DNA of 12,662 nt from Deltaproteobacteria bacterium (GTDB lineage Bacteria; Desulfobacterota; DSM-4660; Desulfatiglandales; B25-G16). How positions within the stretch are numbered: the first letter of the stretch is position 1; every line of letters starts with the position of its first letter. Below the pieces are notes generated by a model. The model was not told the origin of the DNA. It did no database searches and saw only the letters and a list, made by a program, of their open reading frames with translations. Below, piece by piece: positions 5,969 through 12,662 of this stretch. Location: contig CP070660.1 of NCBI GenBank assembly GCA_020355145.1, positions 432,904-445,565 on the forward strand, written 5' to 3'. A program made the position numbers and the translations under genes.

Positions 5969-7138
5969 TCAAGGATGTTTCGAAAGGGCCGCTGCCCATG
6001 CATAGACATCCCTTAGGGCGAAATTGTTCTCTTTTGCTATTCTCCTGCATTCCTCATATTCAGGTAAAAGAGCGGTGCCTCCATCCTGATTGATGACCTT
6101 CTTAACCCTCATCTTTCCCCATGGAGAGTCAACCACCAACTCTTCCCGTTTTAAAACCGCCCGCTGGCTGTAGCTAATACGGATCCCCAGTGTGGTTGAC
6201 TCCCTGAAGATGATATTAATTAGCCTGTCATTATCTTCAGGCCTTGCCACTACCTGGAGCTGGATACCAGGCCTATTTTTCTTCATCTGGATGTGGGAGA
6301 AGGTGACATCCTTGGCACCTGCATCAAAGAGACTATCCATCAAATAACCCAACAATTCAGGGCTCATATCATCCAAGTTTGACTCCAACACTACCACCGT
6401 CTCTGAAGTCTGTCTATCGATATCATTTCCTATCAGAATGCGTAAAAGATTGGGCCTGTCAGCTAAGGTTCTACTCCCTACCCCGTAACCCACACTATCT
6501 ATGGTCATTGGGGGCATAGGGCCGAAGGAAGAACAAAGTGAGGTAATTAGGGCTGCCCCTGTAGGGGTAACCATTTCAACATCCTGACCACTATAATAGA
6601 TGGGGATACCCTTCAGAAGTGCTATAGTTGCAGGCGTTGGAACTGGGATCTTTCCATGGACACCTGTCCTAATCCCGGTGCCTACAGGAATCCATGAGAC
6701 GAAAAATTTCCCTATATCCAAAAGATGAATCCCTACAGCCGCTGCCACCATATCGATAATAGAGTTGACTGCACCTAAATCATGAAAATTTACCTCATCT
6801 GATGAAATATGGCGTATTTCACCCTCAGCCATTGCCAGCCTTTCAAAGATCAGGATGCATCTTTCAATAACTGATAAAGGAAGATCACTGCCTTCAAGTA
6901 TCTCTTTTATCTCCTTTAAATATCGAAGCCTTTGATCCTTTTTTTTCAAGAAAACACAGAACCTTGTCCCAAAAATACTATTTCTTTCCTCCTTTTTTGC
7001 CGATATCTTGTAACCATTCAGATTAAGCCCGGAGATGCTCCTTTCAAGTTTTTCAAATGGCAGGCCAGCATCCAGTAAGGAACCAACAAACATGTCCCCG
7101 CTTACACCGGAAAAGCAATCAAGGTAAGCTATTCTCAT
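5969..7138 (-). CDS. larC: Nickel-pincer cofactor biosynthesis protein LarC
   Basis: LarC (former DUF111), 389 aa, is the CTP-dependent cyclometallase that inserts nickel into the pincer-nucleotide cofactor used by LarA-type racemases and epimerases. Family blocks in order: DCFSGVSGDMFVGSLLDAG at 7-25, DEVNFHDLGAVNSIID at 114-129, GKIPVPTPATIALLKG at 162-177, VTPTGAA at 190-196, ESNLDDMSPE at 252-261, GAKDVTFSHIQMKKNRPG at 274-291 and STTLGIR at 314-320. In Lactobacillus plantarum larC is read through a frameshift; here it is one continuous frame. ATG 7138 has an AGG-containing ribosome site just before it. It is the last gene of the rpoZ-dnaJ-dksA-larC run, 15 bases after dksA. LarB and LarE are not in the window. 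Confidence 0.93.
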   Translation of the reverse strand: MRIAYLDCFSGVSGDMFVGSLLDAGLPFEKLERSISGLNLNGYKISAKKEERNSIFGTRFCVFLKKKDQRLRYLKEIKEILEGSDLPLSVIERCILIFERLAMAEGEIRHISSDEVNFHDLGAVNSIIDMVAAAVGIHLLDIGKFFVSWIPVGTGIRTGVHGKIPVPTPATIALLKGIPIYYSGQDVEMVTPTGAALITSLCSSFGPMPPMTIDSVGYGVGSRTLADRPNLLRILIGNDIDRQTSETVVVLESNLDDMSPELLGYLMDSLFDAGAKDVTFSHIQMKKNRPGIQLQVVARPEDNDRLINIIFRESTTLGIRISYSQRAVLKREELVVDSPWGKMRVKKVINQDGGTALLPEYEECRRIAKENNFALRDVYAWAAALSKHP

Positions 7139-7153
7139 ACTAACCTGGTTCCC

Positions 7154-7516
7154 TTATAAACCCCTGGCCTTCTCCCTGACTTCCTCTTTCTTTTTACAGT
7201 CAATACAAAGAGTAGTAACTGGCCTTGCACTCAGTCTTTGTTCTCCTATCTCTCTTCCGCACACTTCACATATCCCGAAGGTGCTGTTATCTATTCTCTC
7301 AAGGGCCTCTTTGATCTTTTCAATCAACTTTCTCTCTCTATCCCTTATCCTTAAGAGAAAGTTTCTATCTGTCTCCAAGGCAGCCCTATCAGTTGGGTCA
7401 GGAAAGTTATCCTTCAAATTGGTCATTCCATTGACTGTCTTTAAGGCCTCCTCAATAAGCTCATCAAGCTGGTTCTGCAGTAACCCTCTAAAGTATTCTA
7501 ACCTTTCGTGATCCAT
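7154..7516 (-). CDS. dksA: DksA/TraR-family RNA polymerase-binding regulator
   Basis: A 120-aa transcription factor that enters the RNA polymerase secondary channel and, with ppGpp, tunes rRNA and amino-acid gene promoters. Residues 1-75 are the coiled-coil arm; its tip carries the DksA signature DPTDRA at 40-45 (DxxDxA). Residues 83-107 are the C4 zinc finger: CEVC at 83-86 and CIDC at 104-107, with RLSARP between. ATG 7516 is chosen because GAGGG lies eight bases upstream; a TTG 15 bases further up would put that site inside the gene. Somewhat shorter than E. coli DksA (151 aa), as is usual in related bacteria. It lies 30 bases after dnaJ and 15 before larC, so is co-transcribed. The DxxDxA tip favours DksA over plain TraR. 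Confidence 0.88.
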   Translation of the reverse strand: MDHERLEYFRGLLQNQLDELIEEALKTVNGMTNLKDNFPDPTDRAALETDRNFLLRIRDRERKLIEKIKEALERIDNSTFGICEVCGREIGEQRLSARPVTTLCIDCKKKEEVREKARGL

Positions 7517-7546
7517 CAGCCAAACCCTCAACTACAAATCATATTG

Positions 7547-8662
7547 CTATATGCCCTTTATTTTATCCCAGAACTCTCTGGTCTTCGCCCCGATCTTTTG
7601 TGTTTCAAGCTCGCTAAATTTCATCAGTAACTCCCGCTGTCTCTGGCTCAGCCTGGTAGGTATCTTAACCATAACCTGAACAAATAGGTCACCGTATCCC
7701 CTTCCCCTCCTCAGGCTTGGCATCCCATCACCTTTAATCCTGATAATCTCGCCTGGTTGGGTACCCTCTTGGATATCAATCCTTCTCTCTTCATCATCAC
7801 CCAAGACAGGAATAGAGACCTCAGCCCCTAAGGCTGCCTGTACAAAAGAAACCTCAATCTGACATCTAAGATCATCCCCATCCCTAATAAAAAAATCATG
7901 CTCATTAACATAGATTACCACAAAGAGATCTCCTGGTGGTCCTCCATTTTCTCCACTCTCCCCTTCCTCTTTAATCCTTAATTGTATACCAGTATCCACA
8001 CCTGGCGGTATCTTTACCAGGACTCTCCTTTCACCTCTTATCTTTCCCTTGCCGTTACATCTGCGGCATGGGTCAACTATGACCTGACCTGTACCATTAC
8101 ATGTTGAACATGTTGTCCTGATCTGAAAGAAACCCTGAGAATGGACAACCTCACCCCTACCATCACAATTAGGGCAAATCCCGGGCTCGCTTCCTGGCGT
8201 CATCCCAGTGCCACTGCATATCTCGCAGGATCCCCACTTCTCAAAAACGATCTCCTCCTCCTTTCCCCTATAGGCCTCTTCAAGGTTCAAACGTAAATCG
8301 TATCTAAGGTCACTGCCTCTTCTTACCCTTGTCCTCCTTGATCTCCTCCCTCCGAAACCAAAGAAGTCCTCAAATATATCTCCAAAAGTAGAAAAAATAT
8401 CCTCAAAACCGCTAAAACCTGTAAATCCCGTTCCTTTTAAGCCATCATGACCGTAAAGATCATAGATCTTCCTCTTTTCGGCGTCCCTCAACACCTCATA
8501 TGCCTCTGCGGCCTCTTTAAACCTCTCCTCGGCGACTTTATCCCCTGAATTTTTGTCAGGATGATATTTAAGGGCAAGTTTCCGGTACGCCTTTTTTATC
8601 TCATCCTCATCGGAATCCCTGGAAACACCAAGGATTTCATAATAATCCCTGTTGCTAGGCAT
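7547..8662 (-). CDS. dnaJ: Chaperone protein DnaJ
   Basis: Hsp40 co-chaperone, 371 aa, that delivers unfolded clients to DnaK and stimulates its ATPase. Residues 4-70 are the J domain with HPD at 34-36. Residues 74-105 are the Gly/Phe-rich linker (TGFTGFSGF...FFGFGG). Residues 146-206 hold four CxxCxGxG zinc repeats (C146/149, C163/166, C185/188, C199/202), all intact. Residues 207-371 are the client-binding beta domains and dimerisation tail. It starts five bases after the rpoZ stop with no clear Shine-Dalgarno, so translation is probably coupled. Placement with rpoZ rather than dnaK-grpE suggests it may be a second DnaJ of the genome or a relocated main copy; the sequence alone cannot tell. 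Confidence 0.95.
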   Translation of the reverse strand: MPSNRDYYEILGVSRDSDEDEIKKAYRKLALKYHPDKNSGDKVAEERFKEAAEAYEVLRDAEKRKIYDLYGHDGLKGTGFTGFSGFEDIFSTFGDIFEDFFGFGGRRSRRTRVRRGSDLRYDLRLNLEEAYRGKEEEIVFEKWGSCEICSGTGMTPGSEPGICPNCDGRGEVVHSQGFFQIRTTCSTCNGTGQVIVDPCRRCNGKGKIRGERRVLVKIPPGVDTGIQLRIKEEGESGENGGPPGDLFVVIYVNEHDFFIRDGDDLRCQIEVSFVQAALGAEVSIPVLGDDEERRIDIQEGTQPGEIIRIKGDGMPSLRRGRGYGDLFVQVMVKIPTRLSQRQRELLMKFSELETQKIGAKTREFWDKIKGI

Positions 8663-8667
8663 GGCTG

Positions 8668-8952
8668 TTAAGTTTCATCCAAAAGGTCCTCACTCTGATC
8701 AGGGATATCTTCTCCCTTATCAGGGCCTTCGGAGTCCTTTTCTAAATCATCTCCTAAAAGACTATCGCCTTCTTTCCTCCTAACCTTCCCTGCGGCAATC
8801 TCCCTCAAGACGGTCACTACTTCTTTGTTTGAGCTAGAGATAAGAGGTTCTTCTCCCTTCCTCAATTGAAAAACCCTCTTTGCTGCCAAATGTACCAAGG
8901 CAAATTTATTATAACCAGTCTTTAAACAATCCTCTATTGTAATTCTAGCCAT
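8668..8952 (-). CDS. rpoZ: RNA polymerase omega subunit
   Basis: Omega subunit, 94 aa, which wraps the C-terminal tail of RpoC, aids polymerase assembly and contributes to a ppGpp site in many bacteria. The conserved core is visible: [10 protein letters not shown] at the N-terminus, [16 protein letters not shown] at 14-29 and [16 protein letters not shown] at 42-57. Residues 64-94 are an acidic tail ([19 protein letters not shown]), longer in Asp/Glu than usual. ATG 8952 fits the family start; an in-frame GTG 12 bases upstream would overlap the AGAGGAG ribosome site, which lies 11 bases before ATG 8952. First gene of the operon, with a promoter at 9036-9063. Confidence 0.93.
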   Translation of the reverse strand: MARITIEDCLKTGYNKFALVHLAAKRVFQLRKGEEPLISSSNKEVVTVLREIAAGKVRRKEGDSLLGDDLEKDSEGPDKGEDIPDQSEDLLDET

Positions 8953-9035
8953 TATTAACGACACTCCTCTTAAAAAATTAAAGTTTTTTTGTAGCTTGCA
9001 TTTTTGTGGAAGTGAAGATATTTTTACAACTAACT

Positions 9036-9063
9036 ATTATAATGAAAAATTATCCTTTTACAA
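9036..9063 (-). promoter_or_regulatory. Sigma-70 promoter for rpoZ operon
   Basis: Reading the minus strand, TTGTAA (plus coordinates 9058-9063; four of six matches) is followed after 16 bases by a perfect TATAAT (9036-9041). The start of transcription would give a leader of about 75 bases before the rpoZ ATG. Surroundings are strongly AT-rich. Confidence 0.65.
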
Positions 9064-9110
9064 GATGATCATAGAATTTTATCCTAAAAAAAGTGATATA
9101 TTACTTCCTT

Positions 9111-9186
9111 ATGCTTGCCAAACGGCTTTGCACTATCATACCCAGTCTTACCTTTGAGGAATCCCCGGAAACAACCAAAATATTTC
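9111..9186 (+). pseudogene. comM/YifB Mg-chelatase-like ATPase fragment
   Basis: About 25 codons read MLAKRLCTIIPSLTF, then EESPETTKIF. This matches the stretch just after the Walker A motif of ComM/YifB proteins (consensus like [26 protein letters not shown]), an AAA+ helicase involved in branch migration during transformation. The preceding GPPGSGKT loop is absent: the in-frame codons upstream give unrelated residues. After TTKI the similarity stops and the frame ends at TAA 9210. It is an internal fragment of a gene about 500 codons long and has no function as such. Confidence 0.6.
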
Positions 9187-9187
9187 G

Positions 9188-9637
9188 AAAGTCAAATTTT
9201 CTACCAGCCTAAGGTTTCCAAAAACCGACAAGAACCACAAAACAAGACAGTACTTTTCCACGCTACAAGTTTGTAGAGTTCTTGGCATCGACCATAAAAC
9301 TTGCCGGCGCTATGAAGGCACATTATTTCCTATGGCCCAAAGAGAACCAAACACTGGTTTCAGGATTTTCACAAAACACCAAGTGAACTAGCTGAAGCTT
9401 CTCTGGGGTAAGAGGACAGAATACCTTAGCAGCAAAAGACATTATCATTACCATAAAACAAGAAACTTTTACTCACTTTTTCAAGTCTGCAAGGTTATGG
9501 GGATCAGCCAGATGACTTTCAAAAAATATGAAGGGAAGCTATTTCCACTTGCACGGCGGGACAATGGAAGAAGGATTTTCGCTAAGCATGAGATTGAGCA
9601 AATCAAGCAAATCTGGGAGAATCACAAAAAGAAATAA
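9188..9637 (+). pseudogene. Tandemly duplicated MerR-like HTH protein, nonsense-broken
   Basis: One frame, interrupted only by TAG at 9389-9391, encodes two homologous winged-HTH domains of MerR-like style. Copy A (from 9236) reads HKTRQYFSTLQVCRVLGI, then RRYEGTLFPMAQREPNTG and FRIFTKHQVN. Copy B (from 9452) reads HKTRNFYSLFQVCKVMGI, then KKYEGKLFPLARRDNGR and RIFAKHEIEQIKQIWE, ending at TAA 9635-9637. The copies are offset by exactly 216 bases (72 codons). The TAG sits where copy B has a Gln codon (N-stop-LK against EQIK), fitting a single CAG to TAG change. No ATG/GTG start is found upstream of copy A before an in-frame TGA at 9155. It was probably a DNA-binding protein with two HTH domains; family not recognised beyond the fold. 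Read-through is possible but less likely. Confidence 0.6.
9236..9637 (+). repeat. 216-bp diverged tandem duplication
   Basis: Unit A 9236-9451 and unit B 9452-9637 (186 bases, lacking the last 30) encode the same HTH domain in the same frame. They share HKTR, QVC-V-GI, -YEG-LFP, R-F-KH and the following Lys/Trp helix. Divergence is substantial, so the duplication is old; it predates the nonsense codon in unit A. Confidence 0.6.
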
Positions 9638-9787
9638 CCTTTTTTGTATCGGTCGTCCATGACATGAATCTTGGATTGAAGACTACAAACTGCTAATCAT
9701 AACCTTTCGAGCGTTTTTCTTACCTGTGCCTGATTCTATTCTTTTACCTGTCAGAAAGTTAAATATTTTCACAAAAAACCTGTAAGA

Positions 9788-10021
9788 TCAAATACTTTCT
9801 ATCTGAAATCTAGTGTTGTAAACCACATTTTGATCAATCACCCTATCTTCCCAAGTCTCTTCTTGCACCATACAAACCTCACAAGGCCCATTCTCTGCAT
9901 CTCTGTAAATGCCTATTTGTGCATCTAAATCACCATCCCTAGAGAGCCTTTGATAGTAAACGCAGCCACAATCCAGAATGTGAAATTTCAGGCCGGTAAC
10001 ATCTTTTGGGAAAGCCTTGAT
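9788..10021 (-). pseudogene. Startless Cys-rich small ORF (CxC...CxxC)
   Basis: A 77-codon open frame on the minus strand with protein-like composition: IKAFPKDVTGLKFHILDCGC, then VYYQRLSRDGDLDAQIGIYR, DAENGPCEVCMVQEETWEDR and VIDQNVVYNTRFQIESI, ending at TGA (9788-9790). Two cysteine pairs, CGC (residues 18-20) and CEVC (47-50), could bind zinc or an iron-sulfur cluster. No ATG, GTG or TTG starts the frame. It is bounded upstream by TGA (10022-10024), with an in-frame ATG (ATG CGG TGA) just before, so a nonsense change may have killed the original start. I do not recognise a characterised family. It lies among gene fragments and may be a recent pseudogene of an uncharacterised small protein, or use a non-standard start. 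Confidence 0.45.
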
Positions 10022-10043
10022 TCACCGCATTCAGATAAAGTAA

Positions 10044-10178
10044 TCTGTCTTAGTACTGCCCGCAGGTATCATTGTTTTCCCCATTAGTTATATCTTAGGC
10101 GATGTGCTGACTGAGGTGTATGGCTACCGCCAGGACCGCCGGGTAATTTGGTTCGGCTTCTTCTGCACCTTATGGTAA
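10044..10178 (+). pseudogene. yhhQ queuosine-precursor transporter fragment
   Basis: The frame reads SVLVLPAGIIVFPISYILGD, then VLTEVYGYRQDRRVIWFGFF, and stops at TAA 10176-10178. This is the signature block of YhhQ/QPTR (VUT family, former DUF165) inner-membrane transporters, which import queuosine precursors (consensus like AGIxxFPISYIxGDVLTEVYGYxxARRVIW). About 44 of some 220 codons remain. The frame upstream meets TAA at 10041, and nothing downstream continues the family. An internal fragment, not functional. Confidence 0.75.
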
Positions 10179-10223
10179 AGGGACCCGCAACCTAGCTGAG
10201 TTGCCGAAAAAGCCACTTCTACT

Positions 10224-11243
10224 CTATCTTGCCAAGGCCGCATCAAATACCTTGATCACCTCTCTGCCGTTTTCTCCAACCATCTTGATATATATATCCC
10301 TTAAAGGTCTCAACTTCTCTTTGAACGCCAGAATGCTTTCCGGGGTCAATTCGATGATAGTTGTCCCGGGGTCCTTCTTGATTTTTTCATACCACTCGTG
10401 ATCGATTTTCTTATCAGACTCAATGGCTACCCATACCGTGGCCTTTGCTGCTTTGGTTATGATACCCTGAATGTCCGCATGCAGCCCCTCAAACCATTTC
10501 CTATTGGTTATCATGGTGGATATAAAGGCGGCATGGTTGCTCAGGGTGATGTATTTTTGAACTTCATAGAATTTCATTTCCCCAATGGACCAGAAGGGAT
10601 TCTCTTCCCCCTCTGCAGTTCCCAATTGCAGGGCGGTATAAAGTTCATGATAGTTGATGGACACCGGCGAAGCCCCTAACAGTTTGTAGCTTTCCATTAT
10701 AATCGGTGCCGCCATGGTCCGCCATTTCAGCCCCTTGAAATCATCCGGCCTCCTGATCGCCTTGTTGGAAGTAAACTGCTTAAATGACAGGGGGTAAATC
10801 GCCAGACCCTTTAGATCGATCTTTTCCATATAGGACATCAATTTTTGGCCTGCAGGACCATTTAAAACTTCAGCCGCTTTATCGATGTCTTGGGGCAGCA
10901 GAAAGGGTATTTCCAGGGCTTGTATTTCTGGAAATATGCCGCCGATGTGGGCGCCGGGCAGTATAGCAACCTGAATAGCCCCCGTCTGGGTCATTTGCCC
11001 CTGGTCCGGGCCTGGTCCCAGCTCAGAGGAGGGGTGGATAAACACCTCGATCTCGCCCTTGGACTCTTCTTCCACAATCTCCTTGAATTTAAGGGCCGCT
11101 TCATGGGTAGAAGAGTGGATCGGTTCCACATGGCCGAAGGTTATCTTGTATTTGGCCTTGGCATGCGCCAAGCCTGCGTCATTTACCATCGAAAAACCAG
11201 GCATTAGAATTAATACCAATGCGATTCTTATAAAAGTCTTCAT
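10224..11243 (-). CDS. TRAP transporter solute-binding protein, DctP family
   Basis: Periplasmic substrate receptor of a TRAP transporter, 339 aa. Residues 1-28 are a signal peptide (MKTFIRIALVLILMPGFS... ending LAHA). The mature domain shows the DctP hallmarks: ITFGHVEPIHSSTHEAALKF at 34-53, FTSNKAIRRPDDFKGLKWR at 157-175 with the conserved carboxylate-binding Arg175, and GTAEGEENP at 208-216. The acidic substrate (typically a C4-dicarboxylate, keto acid or sugar acid) cannot be read from sequence. AGGGGAAG lies about eight bases before ATG 11243. The large permease gene is upstream on the same strand with a 190-base spacer that shows no other gene. No clear terminator follows; downstream are gene remnants. 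Confidence 0.9.
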   Translation of the reverse strand: MKTFIRIALVLILMPGFSMVNDAGLAHAKAKYKITFGHVEPIHSSTHEAALKFKEIVEEESKGEIEVFIHPSSELGPGPDQGQMTQTGAIQVAILPGAHIGGIFPEIQALEIPFLLPQDIDKAAEVLNGPAGQKLMSYMEKIDLKGLAIYPLSFKQFTSNKAIRRPDDFKGLKWRTMAAPIIMESYKLLGASPVSINYHELYTALQLGTAEGEENPFWSIGEMKFYEVQKYITLSNHAAFISTMITNRKWFEGLHADIQGIITKAAKATVWVAIESDKKIDHEWYEKIKKDPGTTIIELTPESILAFKEKLRPLRDIYIKMVGENGREVIKVFDAALAR

Positions 11244-11433
11244 GGCTTGTTCTTCCCCTAATAATTAATGTATCGGAATTTCTACAACTTACTTAAATAA
11301 AAGAACTTTTAACGGCAATCGCTTCATACCGTGCCCCTCAATCCATGTCCCTCTTTAACATAATGACTTCTTCTACACAAGTTAATTCTCCATCGCACGA
11401 CCGGTTTTAGAAAAGGGCTGAATCTTCAACTTT

Positions 11434-12662
11434 TTAATGACCCGGACCCAGCAAGATCCGCGGCATCACCAGGGACAAATCCGGAAACAGCGTCAATATT
11501 AAGAGCACAATGACACCTGCAATGATAAACGGTGGTACGCCCTTTACCACTTTTTCATAGGGTAGCCTGAAAATGGCGCATGCCGTAAATATGTCAACCC
11601 CAAATGGCGGCGTTGCCGACCCGATGGCAGCATTGAGCGTAATCAAAACTCCCAGATGAATCGGGTCGATTCCATATGCCTTGGAAATCGGAAGAAACAA
11701 CGGGGTGAGGACTATCATCGCCGATATCGGATTAAAAAACATCAATGCAATGAAAAATGTAATATTGACAATGATCAGGAATAGCAGGGGAGAGGGCGCC
11801 AAATGCATAATGAACTGGCCAACCGCGTGCGGAATCCTGGCCACGGTTAATAACCATACAAATGCTTCGGCGCCGGCAACTAGGATGAATACCAACGCGG
11901 TGGTGGTGCCCGACTGCAGCGCTATCTGATATATCTGATTTAAGCGAATGCTCCGGTAGACTAAAAGCTCGATGATAAGGCTGTATAAAACTGCGACCCC
12001 CGCGGCCTCAGTGGGGGTAAACAATCCGGAATAGATACCACCAATGATGATCACCGCAAAGCCCAGAGGGCCCAAGGCCTCTTTGGTAGCTGTTAGAATT
12101 TGAGAAAAGCTTGCCCGAGGATTGCGGGAGATCTCATTTTTCTTTGCCCAGATGAGGGAGTAAAGCATGAAAGCGAGACCCAGAAAAATACCGGGAACAA
12201 TCCCGGCAATAAAGAGCGCGGCAATGCTGGTGCCGGTGATGACGCCAAAGATGATCATAAAGATGCTGGGGGGGATGAGTTGTGAAACGTTACTGGCATT
12301 GATGATCAGGGCAGTGGCGAATGTTTGTCCGTAACCTTTTCTCAAGAGGATCGGCTGCATGTTGCTCCCGATGGCGGCAACGGTCGCCTGGGTGGACCCT
12401 GATACAGCACCGAAGATGAGACAGGCGAGGATGGTTGTGTGGGCCAGCCCCCCGGTTAAGTGTCCTACCAGCGTATCCGCAAAATTGGTCAACCGCCGTG
12501 ACATTTCGCCTTGCATCATGAGGTCGGCCGCAAAGATAAACAGAGGGACGGCTACGAGGGGAAAGGGGCTAATCCCGCTAATTGCTCGCTGAACAAGGGT
12601 AAAGACCGGAATATGACTAAGAAAAATGCTCAAGGCAGTGACACTCGGCAAGAACATAACCA
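11434..12662 (-). CDS. TRAP transporter large permease DctM, N-terminus cut
   Basis: Large inner-membrane subunit of a TRAP transporter (DctM/SiaM family), which drives sodium- or proton-coupled uptake of the solute delivered by the binding protein. 407 or more residues are visible; the frame stays open to the window edge (a Val codon precedes the internal ATG at 12657), and comparison with typical DctM length suggests some 15-25 residues lie outside. Many hydrophobic helices are present, with family blocks FPLVAVPLFIFAADLMMQG, GSTQATVAAIGSNMQPIL, FTPTEAAGVAVLYSLIIE, NPISAMIVLTPLFLPISKAY and IGSATPPFGVDIFTACAIF. The region looks richer in G+C than the rest of the window. A small permease (DctQ) would be expected next, beyond the edge. 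It is followed 190 bases later by the binding protein. Confidence 0.92.
   Translation of the reverse strand, partial: VMFLPSVTALSIFLSHIPVFTLVQRAISGISPFPLVAVPLFIFAADLMMQGEMSRRLTNFADTLVGHLTGGLAHTTILACLIFGAVSGSTQATVAAIGSNMQPILLRKGYGQTFATALIINASNVSQLIPPSIFMIIFGVITGTSIAALFIAGIVPGIFLGLAFMLYSLIWAKKNEISRNPRASFSQILTATKEALGPLGFAVIIIGGIYSGLFTPTEAAGVAVLYSLIIELLVYRSIRLNQIYQIALQSGTTTALVFILVAGAEAFVWLLTVARIPHAVGQFIMHLAPSPLLFLIIVNITFFIALMFFNPISAMIVLTPLFLPISKAYGIDPIHLGVLITLNAAIGSATPPFGVDIFTACAIFRLPYEKVVKGVPPFIIAGVIVLLILTLFPDLSLVMPRILLGPGH

Noticed and set aside
7517..7531. TTG start five codons upstream for dksA
   Set aside because: It would place the GAGGG site inside the gene; ATG 7516 has proper spacing.
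8953..8964. GTG start four codons upstream for rpoZ
   Set aside because: It would overlap the AGAGGAG ribosome site and break the standard [10 protein letters not shown] start.
9620..9650. AT-rich hairpin ACAAAAAG/CTTTTTTGT around the HTH pseudogene stop
   Set aside because: Only A-T pairs apart from the ends and one unpaired T; too weak to call a terminator.
10185..10205. Hairpin GCAAC/GTTGC after the binding-protein gene
   Set aside because: A five-base stem without a T-tract on the minus strand; not a convincing terminator.
10398..11268. Several plus-strand frames opposite the TRAP binding-protein gene
   Set aside because: They are antisense shadows of a clearly coding minus-strand gene, with no domain-like sequence.
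1..12662. tRNA, rRNA, CRISPR array or intact insertion sequence
   Set aside because: No T-arm-like GGTTCGAATCC element, rRNA motif, regular spaced repeat or transposase frame was seen on either strand.

Overview
The window reads as chromosome from a moderately AT-rich, anaerobic-type bacterium, most likely a Desulfobacterota (deltaproteobacterial) lineage. This is inferred from gene styles: a response regulator whose linker and LuxR-type C-terminus are typical of that group, a YfgM-like TPR protein, a short DksA, an rpoZ-dnaJ-dksA-larC cluster and a DctP/DctM TRAP transporter. No rRNA, tRNA, CRISPR array or intact transposase was seen.

Layout. 1-221: an intergenic tract with a 12-bp inverted repeat and a perfect small hairpin. 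222-1127 (+): an orphan response regulator. 1128-1750: no intact gene, but a cluster of broken small-gene remnants, including a MazF-like toxin C-terminus (-), a RelE-like toxin N-terminus (+) and a truncated AbiEi-like N-terminus (+). 1751-2764 (-): a ribonuclease Z-type metallo-beta-lactamase. 2914-4384 (+): a YfgM-like TPR membrane protein and an uncharacterised outer-membrane barrel, ending at a strong terminator. 4550-5821 (+): glgC, whose stop codon lies inside its own terminator hairpin.

8952-5969 (-): a tight stress and RNA-polymerase operon, rpoZ-dnaJ-dksA-larC. It supplies the omega subunit, a DnaJ co-chaperone, the ppGpp-linked RNAP factor DksA and the nickel-pincer cofactor synthase LarC, from a promoter with a perfect TATAAT.

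8965-10223: 1.26 kb with no intact gene. It holds four remnants or broken reading frames: a comM (Mg-chelatase-like ATPase) piece, a tandemly duplicated MerR-like HTH protein broken by one TAG, a startless Cys-rich small ORF (CxC...CxxC), and a yhhQ (queuosine-precursor transporter) piece. 12662-10224 (-): a TRAP transporter large permease (cut by the window edge), then a solute-binding protein.

The intact genes are mostly ordinary housekeeping and transport functions. The unusual content is the two gene graveyards, above all the duplicated HTH gene whose reading frame stays conserved on both sides of a single nonsense codon, and the compact Cys-rich ORF of unknown family. No complete new system is visible.
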